From contig NZ_CP079925.1 of the NCBI RefSeq assembly GCF_019355935.1, positions 1,364,001-1,428,000 on the forward strand: 64,000 nt of DNA, written 5' to 3'. Shown one piece after another: positions 56,401-63,741 of the stretch. How positions within the stretch are numbered: the stretch's first letter is position 1; the number at the start of each line of letters is the position of its first letter. The notes below the pieces were generated by a model, which saw nothing but the letters and a program-made list of their open reading frames with translations, had not been told where the DNA came from and ran no database searches. The position numbers and the translations under genes are program-made. Source of the DNA: Comamonas sp. Y33R10-2 (GTDB taxonomy: Bacteria > Pseudomonadota > Gammaproteobacteria > Burkholderiales > Burkholderiaceae_C).

Positions 56401-59400
56401 TATCACAGCATAGCTTTGGGCGTGAATGCCAAGGCCATGAATGACAGTGCCATGGCTATGGGTGGGGGCAGCAGAGCCTATGGGGCTAACAGTGCAGCAC
56501 TGGGGCCGTTTGCGCAGGTGACGGTTGCGGATGGTGTGGCTCTGGGCTCTGGCTCCATGGCCAGTACCGGGGCGGGGGTCGCAGGTTATGTGCCTCTGGG
56601 CGGGAGCGCAGCGGCAGTCAATGCGACGCAGAGTACCCTTGGTGCGGTATCGGTGGGTGATGCTGCAGCAAGACGATATCGTCAAATTACCGGTGTTGCT
56701 GCGGGCTCAGTCGATAGCGATGCGGTAAATGTGGCGCAGTTGCAGGCTGCGCAGATGCATTATTACAGTGTGAATGATGGCTCTTCACGTTATCTTAATT
56801 ATGATAATGATGGCGCCAAAGGCCAATCTTCACTGGCTATAGGTTTAAATACCGCGACGGGTACTAGTGCCAATGGGTCAATTGCTCTGGGTGTCAATAC
56901 ATACGTAACCTCATCCTCCACGGTCGCCATTGGCCAACAGTCTGGTTATAGTGGCGCATTATCTTCTTCCCTCCAGAATCTAGGTGCAGCCAGTACTGTC
57001 ATTGGGACAGGGGCGGGCGCAGAGACATCGGGCGCTCAGAATACCTTTATAGGGTCCTTTTCCGGCGGGCAAATTACCGGTATGAGAAATATCGCCGTTG
57101 GAAGTGTTGCGGGGGGCTCTTATAGCGGTGATTACAATCTCGCGATTGGATACAACTCAGGCCCTAACTACGGCTCACCGCCAAACGGAACCCAAGCTTT
57201 CGGAACGATTAGTATTGGAGCGTGGGCAAGTGCCAGGAACAATACTCTGAACAATGGCAGCGCGGGCTCTGTTGCCATTGGATATCGTTCATTTGCGCAG
57301 GGCGATGGCTCGGACAGCGCAATGAGCGCGTCAGCTATTGCACTGGGCTCGATTGCGAGTGCTAAAGCCGATGGCAGCATTGCCATTGGGGAGGGGGCAG
57401 CATCCAATAAATCCTATTCCGTTGTCGTCGGTGGTTATTCCACCGCAAACGGCAGTAACGCAGTGGCATTAGGCGGTCATGCCACTGCCTCTGGTGATAA
57501 CTCCATTGCCATGGGTCAAGGTGCTCGGGCTGCTGGCAAGCAGTCCATTAGCATTGGCACCGGCAACCGTATTTATGCGAATAGCGCAGGTGCCTTCGGA
57601 GACCCGAATTCTGTGGCTGCGGGCGCTGATGGCTCATATGTCATAGGCAACAACAACAGTGTTTATTCAACTAACACCTTTGTCGTGGGAAATAGCGTCA
57701 ACATTGGTGTAAATGCCAGCGGAGCCGTCGCTTTGGGTAACCAATCGGGTGTCAGTCAGCCCGGAGGAGTAGCGTTGGGGCAGGGCAGCTATGCCAGCGT
57801 GGCGGAGGGAGTGCAGGGATATGACCCCCTTGGCGCGGGTCAGGCGCAAAGCCCCGCGGCACTGGCATCGGGCGTCTGGAAAGCCACGGACGCCGCGATA
57901 TCGGTTGGCGCAGCCGACGGCAGCATGACGCGCCAGATTACGGGGGTTGCGGCAGGAACGAACCCTTCTGATGCCGTTAACGTGGCGCAATTGAAAAGTG
58001 TGAACGATACCGCCAACAAGGGCTGGAGCGTAGCTGCCAATGGTGAAGCGACCGGCGGTAATGTGGTACCTGGCGGCAAGGTGGACTTCAGTCCCACCAA
58101 CACCAATCTGACGGTGACACGTGGCGGCGCCACAGGCACGGATATTCAGGTCGGTCTGGCCAATACTCTGGACCTGACCAGCGCTGGCAGCGTGACGACA
58201 GGTGACACCGTGCTCAACAACAACGGTGTGGCGGTGACCAATGGTGCCAACGTGAGTCAACTGACCAGCGCGGGCACCAGCGTGACCGATGGCACGAGCA
58301 CTACTGCCTCCACCGCCGCAGGCACGACCGTGACCAATGGCAGCAATGTCAGCACCTTGGGTGCCGGCATGGCCAGCGTCAGCAATGGCACACAAAGCAC
58401 GGTTATCAATCCCACCAGCGTGGTGGTGGGTCAGGGCGGCAGCAACCCCGTGACCATCAATGGCACTGCCGGTGAGGTGACCGGCCTGAGCAACAAGACG
58501 CTGACGGGGGCAGGCTTTGCGACAGCAGGCCGTGCGGCTACCGAAGAGCAGTTGAGCGCAGTGAACACAACAGTGAACAAGGGCTGGAATATTGGTGCCA
58601 ACGGTGAAGCAACCGGTGCAAATGTGGCCCCTGGCGGCAAGGTTGACTTCAGTCCCACAAACACCAATTTGACGGTGACACGTGGCGGCGCCACTGGCAC
58701 GGATATTCAGGTCGGTCTGGCCAATGCTCTGGACCTGACCAGCACTGGCAGCGTGACGACGGGCAACACCGTGCTCAACAACAACGGTGTGGCGGTGACC
58801 AATGGTGTCAATGTGAGCCAGCTGACCAGCGCGGGCACCCGCGTGACCGATGGCACAAGCACTACGGCCTCCACCGCCGCAGGCACGACCGTGACCAATG
58901 GCAGCAATGTCAGCACCTTGGGTGCCGGCACAGCCAGCGTCAGCAATGGCATACAAAGCACGGTTATCAATCCCACCAGCGTGGTGGTCGGTCAGGGTGG
59001 CAGCAACCCCGTGACCATCAACGGCACTGCCGGTGAGGTGACAGGTCTGAGCAACAAGACGCTGACGGGGGCAGGCTTTGCGACGGCAGGCCGTGCGGCC
59101 ACCGAAGAGCAGTTGAGTGTGGTCAACGCCACGGTGAACAAGGGCTGGAACGTAGCATCCAGCGGAAATGCCACAGCGACCAATATTGCTCCCGGCGGTA
59201 CGGTGACCTTCAATGGCGACAGCAATGTCACTGTTAAACATGCCGCAGACACCAATGGTGCCAAGGTGGACGTGACTTTGAACCCTGACTTGAATGTCAC
59301 CAGCGTCACAACCGGGGGCACGCTGGTGAATAGCACGGGTGTCAGCTTTACTTCGAGCACTGTCGCGTTGACTTCTACAGGTTTGAACAATGGTGGCAAC

Positions 59401-60651
59401 AAGATCACCAACGTGGCACCAGGTACCGCAGCGACGGATGGGGTAAATGTCTCGCAACTCCAGGCTGCAACAGTGGGTGTTGCTACACATTTCTACAGTG
59501 TTGGCAGCACGGACGCAACCGCTGCCAACTATAAGAACGATGGTGCATCGGGCAAAAATGCGCTGGCTGCGGGTGTTGGTGCTAGCGCCAGTGCCGATGA
59601 TGCAATTGCCATTGGTGAGGCACAAGCCTCTGCTGCCAATGCGGTGGCTATCGGTAAGGGAGCTGCCGCGTCGGATGCCAACAGCGTGGCTTTGGGTAGT
59701 GGCTCGCAAACCAAGGCGGCAGTGGCCATTCCCACCGATATGGCACTGATTCCTGCAACGACCTTGAACTTTGCAGGTGCCGGCAACGTAGTGGGAGTGG
59801 TTAGCGTAGGCAGCGCTGCAGGTACGCGCCAGATTGTGAATGTGGCCCCTGGTGAGCTGTCTGCAGCCAGCACCGATGCGGTCAATGGCAGCCAGTTGTT
59901 TGCTGTGGCCAAGGGTCTCAATGACCGCATTGACAACATTCAGCTGACACCGGGTCCTGTGGGGCCACAGGGTGCTCCGGGTCCTGTCGGGCCTTCGGTT
60001 AAACCGGGTACAGGAGGTGGCTCTGGCAATGAATGGATAAACGGCAATGTCGTGACATTCATGGCGCCGTCTCCCACAGGTCAGGAGTCGCTGGCGGCCG
60101 GTAGCGGTGCTGTGGCAAGCGGCACCAATGCAACGGCCATTGGCAACGGGGCCGTAGCTTCAGGAAATGGTGCAACGGCTTTGGGTCAGGGGGCGACTGC
60201 GACAGGTGCAGGCTCCGTCGCTATTGGCAATAACTCTAGCGATGGCGGTCGTGCAAATGTCGTGTCTGTGGGCTCCGCAGGTGCTGAGCGCCAAATCACC
60301 AACGTAGCACCCGCAACTCAGGGCACAGACGCAGTCAACCTGAACCAGTTGAATCAGATGGGCACCACCATCAGCAACCAGTTCGGCAACATGCAAAACC
60401 AGATTAACCAGAACCAGCGGGAGGCAAATGCAGGTACTGCAGGTGCCATGGCCATGGCGGGTATGCCTCAGGCGTATATGCCCGGCAAGAGCATGCTTGC
60501 CGCTGGTGCTGCTAATTTCCGAGGAGAGTCTGCGCTGGCTGTGGGTATGTCGAGCATCTCAGACAACGGCCGCTGGGTGACCAAGTTCACAGGCTCTGCC
60601 AATTCGCGTGGTCAAGTCGGCGTGTCGGTTGGCGCCGGCTATCAATGGTAA
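53485..60651 (+). CDS. Trimeric autotransporter adhesin (YadA/Hia type)
   Basis: A giant 2388-residue type Vc surface adhesin. ATG 53485, with GGAGAAAG before it, gives MNRSYRTIWNESLGAWVAAS, the extended signal peptide region (ESPR), then a signal peptide cut at AFA|D (residue 59). The mature start has two cysteines (C69, C80). YadA-head repeats (AIG..A.A.G..S.A.G) run from about 90 onward, with a stretch of N-A-G-S-type beta-roll repeats at 343-575. Necks with DAVN(V)(S/A)QL occur near 822-853, 1064-1098, 1481-1515, 1972-2008 and 2115-2152. Residues 1511-1884 are two tandem 187-residue units. A short collagen-like GPVGPQGAPGPVGP segment follows the neck near 2152. The C-terminal YadA anchor (about 2292-2388) ends in Trp. 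It should mediate adhesion or autoaggregation. A partner lipoprotein gene follows by 14 bases. Confidence 0.96.
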   Translation: MNRSYRTIWNESLGAWVAASEVSATRGKKSRNRCIATAAASVLASVVAVGGMLPSAAFADASFSSVGTCTRTSGQPTWTCEINSPTGGVARITGVPSDASGQPQTSFISNWAATNLGANALALGDTITMATGANSIVIGNGSAATGEGSVVVGGNSAAVQRAQGVDSNNVASLARADMVTVLGPQALVLAIAQSDSNRSGAGAADVTAATAVGMGSRVIADGNGYSADAGRTLAMGGAEIHAIARDANAVATGALAIGSGARVVSVADGGAGASVATSAKSGIAIGEGAMVGAINAGQNYSSEANGAIAIGQNARAVAQGNVNNVSNSVVIGSHSEANGDSSIAIGHAAGTDGATNTAVQSGDNVAIGRAAGQFVNGITNVGMGSLAGSNVTGDYNLALGQLAGGDVQGDRNIAQGYNAGSTLRTSGIAGSPATAQDNVAVGSYAGSNINGSENVGVGKNAGSNSTGETNTAVGAQAGFMTQGSQNSALGLGAGSNVAGSYNVATGTGSGASLVGDFNTSSGFRAGEYSNGHGNVSIGGAAGASATGNANVSIGIGAGSGAASDAVRIGTGAGTTGNGLTALAMTGQDYVSAVVSRMDKLLAPLTSYTAQQIVDGLNAGTFDYNSSGDVMRVSDGAIILKAADMQAVNESMQTAGSGDRSISVGRLSWAQGSDSIAIGSAAYAAKANAIALGTNAQALGDSSIAMGRDAIATGSVAYGAAAKAGNGGTAIGDGAVGTFLNAATVAGTVAGTAVGQNASADVSGATALGTNANASAANSVALGSASIANGSTLAQAAYQPLGKAVAGATPAGEVSVGSAGNERRITNLAAGATDTDAVNVSQLKAAQTHYYSVNDAGVQSGNYNNNGAQGNNSLAAGVNTVAQGQSAVAMGHGVQAPANFGVAIGYNAVAAASQGQSVAIGAAAQALGFSSIAIGSSRGASGGLPDTGVDFSSPSATGQGSIAIGAATTANGTYHSIALGVNAKAMNDSAMAMGGGSRAYGANSAALGPFAQVTVADGVALGSGSMASTGAGVAGYVPLGGSAAAVNATQSTLGAVSVGDAAARRYRQITGVAAGSVDSDAVNVAQLQAAQMHYYSVNDGSSRYLNYDNDGAKGQSSLAIGLNTATGTSANGSIALGVNTYVTSSSTVAIGQQSGYSGALSSSLQNLGAASTVIGTGAGAETSGAQNTFIGSFSGGQITGMRNIAVGSVAGGSYSGDYNLAIGYNSGPNYGSPPNGTQAFGTISIGAWASARNNTLNNGSAGSVAIGYRSFAQGDGSDSAMSASAIALGSIASAKADGSIAIGEGAASNKSYSVVVGGYSTANGSNAVALGGHATASGDNSIAMGQGARAAGKQSISIGTGNRIYANSAGAFGDPNSVAAGADGSYVIGNNNSVYSTNTFVVGNSVNIGVNASGAVALGNQSGVSQPGGVALGQGSYASVAEGVQGYDPLGAGQAQSPAALASGVWKATDAAISVGAADGSMTRQITGVAAGTNPSDAVNVAQLKSVNDTANKGWSVAANGEATGGNVVPGGKVDFSPTNTNLTVTRGGATGTDIQVGLANTLDLTSAGSVTTGDTVLNNNGVAVTNGANVSQLTSAGTSVTDGTSTTASTAAGTTVTNGSNVSTLGAGMASVSNGTQSTVINPTSVVVGQGGSNPVTINGTAGEVTGLSNKTLTGAGFATAGRAATEEQLSAVNTTVNKGWNIGANGEATGANVAPGGKVDFSPTNTNLTVTRGGATGTDIQVGLANALDLTSTGSVTTGNTVLNNNGVAVTNGVNVSQLTSAGTRVTDGTSTTASTAAGTTVTNGSNVSTLGAGTASVSNGIQSTVINPTSVVVGQGGSNPVTINGTAGEVTGLSNKTLTGAGFATAGRAATEEQLSVVNATVNKGWNVASSGNATATNIAPGGTVTFNGDSNVTVKHAADTNGAKVDVTLNPDLNVTSVTTGGTLVNSTGVSFTSSTVALTSTGLNNGGNKITNVAPGTAATDGVNVSQLQAATVGVATHFYSVGSTDATAANYKNDGASGKNALAAGVGASASADDAIAIGEAQASAANAVAIGKGAAASDANSVALGSGSQTKAAVAIPTDMALIPATTLNFAGAGNVVGVVSVGSAAGTRQIVNVAPGELSAASTDAVNGSQLFAVAKGLNDRIDNIQLTPGPVGPQGAPGPVGPSVKPGTGGGSGNEWINGNVVTFMAPSPTGQESLAAGSGAVASGTNATAIGNGAVASGNGATALGQGATATGAGSVAIGNNSSDGGRANVVSVGSAGAERQITNVAPATQGTDAVNLNQLNQMGTTISNQFGNMQNQINQNQREANAGTAGAMAMAGMPQAYMPGKSMLAAGAANFRGESALAVGMSSISDNGRWVTKFTGSANSRGQVGVSVGAGYQW
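58015..58575 (+). repeat. Tandem 561-base stalk repeat, unit 1
   Basis: Encodes residues 1511-1697 of the adhesin, from NKGWSVAANGEATG to EEQLSAVNTTV. It is nearly identical to the following unit. The length, 561 bases, is 187 codons, so gain or loss of a unit keeps the frame. Confidence 0.93.
58576..59136 (+). repeat. Tandem 561-base stalk repeat, unit 2
   Basis: Encodes residues 1698-1884, from NKGWNIGANGEATG to EEQLSVVNATV, differing from unit 1 at a handful of residues. A third, diverged start (NKGWNVASSGNAT) begins at 59137, showing that the array once had more units or that the block grew by duplication. Confidence 0.93.
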
Positions 60652-60665
60652 GAGAGAGGAACAAA

Positions 60666-61070
60666 ATGATTGAATTTAAAACCTCTTCCATGCGCATCGC
60701 CGCTGTGGCTGTTGTGCTGGGCTTGGCCGGTTGTGCAGGCACAGTCAGCAAAGGAGTTGATGATCAGGGGCAGGCCAAGGAGATCATCTTCCCTGACCCG
60801 GTCAAGCAACCCACGCAGCCCGAGGGCAGCTACCCCAACACTGAAAGCTTGCGCAATTTACGCGTAGGCTTGACGAAGACCCAAGTGTTTCAATTGATGG
60901 GAACTCCCCATTTCACGGAAGGCTTTGGGGCCAGAGAGTGGGACTATCTGCTGCATATGCAAGGCACGAATGTGGTTTGTCAGCTCAAGCTGATTTATGA
61001 CAAGCAAGCGCAAATTGGCAGTATTTACTCTAAGCCTGAGGGTTGCTCGACAGTTGCTGCAGGCAAGTAA
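60666..61070 (+). CDS. BamE-like (SmpA/OmlA) lipoprotein, adhesin partner
   Basis: A 134-residue lipoprotein starting at ATG 60666 with a strong AGAGAGGA site. The signal peptide ends in the lipobox LAGC (VLGLAGCAGTVSKG). The folded part has the SmpA/OmlA pattern: LRNLRVGLTKTQVFQLMGTP, then ARE-WDYLLHM and CQLKLIYDKQAQIGSIYS. It is not the essential BamE of the BAM complex by context: it lies 14 bases behind a trimeric adhesin gene and should be co-expressed with it. TpgA proteins linked to trimeric adhesins in other bacteria, as I recall, also have a BamE-like domain plus a peptidoglycan-binding domain; the latter is absent here. A role in adhesin assembly or anchoring is inferred. Confidence 0.85.
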   Translation: MIEFKTSSMRIAAVAVVLGLAGCAGTVSKGVDDQGQAKEIIFPDPVKQPTQPEGSYPNTESLRNLRVGLTKTQVFQLMGTPHFTEGFGAREWDYLLHMQGTNVVCQLKLIYDKQAQIGSIYSKPEGCSTVAAGK

Positions 61071-61091
61071 CTGAAGCGAGCACTCTTATAG

Positions 61092-61120
61092 AACGCCCGG
61101 CATTGATGTCGGGCGTTTGT
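61092..61120 (+). terminator. Terminator after the adhesin operon
   Basis: Arms AACGCCCGGCAT and ATGTCGGGCGTT pair with one mismatch around a two-base loop, followed by TTTG. It ends 50 bases after the lipoprotein stop and marks the end of the adhesin operon. Confidence 0.8.
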
Positions 61121-61419
61121 GTTTGGCGTGATGGTTAGAACAGGGGCGCACATAAGCGGCTGTGCCGGTGGCTGGCTGCTTTGAGACGAAATACTGGCGA
61201 GCGTATTTACAGTATGGGTGGAGTGCGTTTACGTTCGAACACTGGCAGTCCGTAACTGTCCGACACGAGACTTCGTGTTCTAGGCGCTTTGACACTGTTG
61301 CTTTTCTGTAAGATGGACATGTGCTGTATTTGCAAGCGATGGTTTCCCTTCGCTCCACAGCTGTCCGTGCACTAAAGGGTGCACGTGATATTCCAATTCG
61401 TCATGTAGAAAGGATCGAT
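61121..61419. other. Non-coding region upstream of the YqjD-like gene
   Basis: About 300 bases. No gene is supported. TTGACA at 61289-61294 and TAAGAT at 61309-61314 resemble promoter boxes but are spaced by only 14 bases, so I do not call a promoter. Confidence 0.4.
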
Positions 61420-61731
61420 ATGTCACGCTCTGTTTCCGACGTTGTTTCCCACGCCCAAGGCGATCTGGAAAAACTGGTTAGCGATTTGCGGGGTCTGCTG
61501 TCTGCCCGTGAACTGGACAAGATGCCTGAGATCAGTGCACTGCGCCAGCGTATCGATGACAGCATGAACGTGGTGCGCGATTCTGCGGCTCGCGCTGCTC
61601 AGGATGCTGCGCGTCAGGCTCGTGAAGCTGCCGATGTGGCTGACCGCTATGCTCATGATGAGCCTTGGCGCGTTGCCGGTGCAGCTTTGGCGGTGGGTGC
61701 TTTGGTCGGCTTTATGCTGGGCCGTCGTTAA
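61420..61731 (+). CDS. DUF883 family protein (YqjD/ElaB-like)
   Basis: A 103-residue protein from ATG 61420, with GAAAGGA before it. An N-terminal helical, charged part (DLEKLVSDLRGLLSARELD) leads to an Ala/Arg-rich amphipathic helix and a C-terminal hydrophobic segment with glycines, AGAALAVGALVGFMLGRR, the DUF883 hallmark. E. coli YqjD and ElaB bind ribosomes at the inner membrane in stationary phase. It is the first of three genes in the order yqjD, yqjE, yqjK as in E. coli, probably stress-regulated. Confidence 0.9.
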   Translation: MSRSVSDVVSHAQGDLEKLVSDLRGLLSARELDKMPEISALRQRIDDSMNVVRDSAARAAQDAARQAREAADVADRYAHDEPWRVAGAALAVGALVGFMLGRR

Positions 61732-61762
61732 GAGTCGCTGACTCTTACTAGGACAACTGCCT

Positions 61763-62158
61763 GTGAATTTAATTTCACTTTTAGGGCTTGACTCTTTGCT
61801 TGAGCGTTTTCGCGCAAACCTGCACGAGAGCGCCATGGCTGCTGAAGACCGTGTCGATCTAGCGCATCTAGAGTGGCAGCAGCACAAGAGTAGCCTGAAG
61901 ACGCTGACGGTGCTCGCCATCGTTCTTGGCGCATTGACTGTTGTCGTGCTCATCGTGCTGACGCTTGCTGTTTTAGTGCAATTCTGGGACAGCCAGCATC
62001 GCACGCTGGTGGCTTGGTTGTTGGCGGGTGGCTGGGTGCTGATCTGGGCTCTGGGCTTGTGGCGTTTGCTATCTGCAGTTCAACAGCTGTCCAGCCCTTT
62101 CAGGTTGACTCGCCATGAGCTCAAATCAGACTGGAACGCTTTGAAGGAGAAGATTTGA
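61763..62158 (+). CDS. YqjE-like phage-holin-family membrane protein
   Basis: A 131-residue protein starting at GTG 61763 (VNLISLLGLDSLLERF). Two transmembrane helices, LTVLAIVLGALTVVVLIVLT and LVAWLLAGGWVLIWALGL, fit the Phage_holin_3_6/DUF1469 (YqjE) family. It lies 31 bases after the YqjD-like gene and nearly touches the next gene. Function unknown; the family is not phage-derived in this context. Confidence 0.85.
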   Translation: MNLISLLGLDSLLERFRANLHESAMAAEDRVDLAHLEWQQHKSSLKTLTVLAIVLGALTVVVLIVLTLAVLVQFWDSQHRTLVAWLLAGGWVLIWALGLWRLLSAVQQLSSPFRLTRHELKSDWNALKEKI

Positions 62159-62160
62159 CT

Positions 62161-62529
62161 ATGAACTCATCTCCTGAATTAACGACCGCTGAAAGCTTGG
62201 TAAAGCCTGCTGGCTTGCCCCCCAGCCTCTGGGATGACGCAACGCTTGAGCAAAAGCAGATGCTCTCGCGCATTTCGCGCCAGCGCTCGCGTATCAAGGG
62301 TCGCGCTTCGGCCAAAGCACAAGCTTTGGCGCTGCGCGAAACACAGCCAACTCAGGTTGATAGCAATGCGTCGCTGCCAGAGCGTTTGCTGACCTTTGTG
62401 CGTTTGCATCCTGTCGCAACGGCTGCCGCTGGTGCGCTGCTGATGGTCATTGGGCCGCGCAAATTGATTCGTTGGGGTACTGTGGCCATGCCTTGGGTAA
62501 TGAAGTTGCAGCAGCGTGACCGCAGCTAA
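62161..62529 (+). CDS. YqjK-like small protein
   Basis: A 122-residue protein from ATG 62161, two bases after the preceding stop. The middle is rich in Arg, Ser, Gln and Ala (RISRQRSRIKGRASAKAQAL), then one hydrophobic segment VATAAAGALLMVIGPRK. Position behind yqjD and yqjE matches yqjK of E. coli, but sequence similarity is weak, so the name rests on order and size. Its stop is followed by a bidirectional terminator. Confidence 0.7.
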   Translation: MNSSPELTTAESLVKPAGLPPSLWDDATLEQKQMLSRISRQRSRIKGRASAKAQALALRETQPTQVDSNASLPERLLTFVRLHPVATAAAGALLMVIGPRKLIRWGTVAMPWVMKLQQRDRS

Positions 62530-62557
62530 TTGCGCAGCTAGCTGATTCGCCCCATAT

Positions 62558-62594
62558 AAAAAAGCCCGCCAGACTTAGGTCTGGCGGGCTTTTT
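62558..62594. terminator. Bidirectional terminator between yqjK-like and pyrD
   Basis: A perfect 12-base stem AGCCCGCCAGAC/GTCTGGCGGGCT with a TTAG loop, flanked by A5-6 and T5. It serves the convergent plus-strand cluster and the minus-strand pyrD. Confidence 0.95.
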
Positions 62595-62660
62595 CTTTGT
62601 TGGCGGGCGGGCTGCAACAAGCTCGTGCATACAAGGAGCGCACGTAATCAAAGCACGTAG

Positions 62661-63707
62661 TTAACGCATTATTGCGATGGCCTCAGCCGACTCTTTCACC
62701 AAGTCTGGCCCGCGATAGATGAGGCCGCTGTAGATTTGCACCACATCAGCACCCGCCTCAATTTTGCTCACGGCATCTGATCCGCTCAGAATGCCGCCCA
62801 CGCCAATGATAGGAAAGCCGCTGCCCAAAGCCGAGCGCAGTTGGCGAATGACTTGATTGCTGGCTTGCAGCACCGGGGCGCCAGACAGGCCGCCGGCTTC
62901 TTCTGCATGCTGCAGTCCCTTCACGGCATCGCGGCTGAGGGTGGTGTTGGTGGCTATCACCCCATCCATGCCGTGGCGCTGCAGTGTGGCGGCGATGACG
63001 CTCACTTGCTCTTCATCCAGATCTGGTGCGATTTTGACAAACACGGGTGTGCGTTTGCCATGCTGGCTAGACAGTTGCTCACGGCGGTTGGCAATGGCGC
63101 CAAGCAAGGAATCCAGTGCCTCATCACTTTGCAGAGCGCGCAGGTTCTTGGTGTTGGGGGAGCTAATGTTCACCGTCACGTAGTCGGCGTGGGGGTACAC
63201 ACCGTCAAGTGCCTTGATGTAATCGCTAGTGGCTTCTTCGATAGGGGTGGCGGCGTTCTTGCCGATGTTCAGGCCCAGCAGCATGGGGCCGCCCTTGGCT
63301 CTTACTTGTGAGCGACGTACATTGGCTAAAAAGGCGTCCAAGCCGTCGTTGTTAAAGCCCAGGCGGTTGATCAGCGCATTCTTTTCAGGGATGCGGAACA
63401 TGCGCGGCTTGGGGTTGCCGGGCTGGGGCAGTGGCGTGACAGTGCCAACTTCCACGAAGCCAAAGCCCATGGCGGCCAGCGCATCGATACAGCGCGCATT
63501 TTTATCCAGACCTGCGGCCATGCCCACGCGGTTGGGGAACTTCAGTCCCGCCAGCTCGATGGGGTCTTGCACCATGGTGCGTGACCATGCGCATTGCAGC
63601 AGCGTGTTCTGACCCTTGGCCATGAGATTCATGGTGAGGTCGTGAGCCGCTTCGGGGTCCATGCCGAAAAGAATGGGACGAGTCAGAGAGTAAGGAATAA
63701 GAGACAT
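62661..63707 (-). CDS. pyrD: Dihydroorotate dehydrogenase (quinone), class 2
   Basis: Oxidises dihydroorotate to orotate with ubiquinone in pyrimidine synthesis, at the inner membrane. The N-terminus [16 protein letters not shown] matches the class 2 membrane-binding helix, then [48 protein letters not shown] and the FMN-binding [15 protein letters not shown] chose ATG 63707 ([11 protein letters not shown]), which gives 348 residues and fits family length; the ATG at 63743 would add 12 residues and make its start codon overlap that of rpiA. It is divergent from rpiA with about 34 bases between the starts. Confidence 0.96.
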   Translation of the reverse strand: MSLIPYSLTRPILFGMDPEAAHDLTMNLMAKGQNTLLQCAWSRTMVQDPIELAGLKFPNRVGMAAGLDKNARCIDALAAMGFGFVEVGTVTPLPQPGNPKPRMFRIPEKNALINRLGFNNDGLDAFLANVRRSQVRAKGGPMLLGLNIGKNAATPIEEATSDYIKALDGVYPHADYVTVNISSPNTKNLRALQSDEALDSLLGAIANRREQLSSQHGKRTPVFVKIAPDLDEEQVSVIAATLQRHGMDGVIATNTTLSRDAVKGLQHAEEAGGLSGAPVLQASNQVIRQLRSALGSGFPIIGVGGILSGSDAVSKIEAGADVVQIYSGLIYRGPDLVKESAEAIAIMR

Positions 63708-63741
63708 GAGGATAATCGCAGGATTTTCTGGATTTTCACTC

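Noticed and set aside
57667..59709. A 680-codon open frame on the minus strand within the adhesin gene
   Set aside because: It is antisense to the repeat-rich adhesin. Repeats without stop codons in one frame keep the opposite frame open too; the product has no start context or family and is rich in Cys, His and Thr in a periodic way.
61289..61314. TTGACA and TAAGAT upstream of the YqjD-like gene as a promoter
   Set aside because: The spacing is 14 bases, too short for a normal sigma-70 promoter, and no other box improves it.
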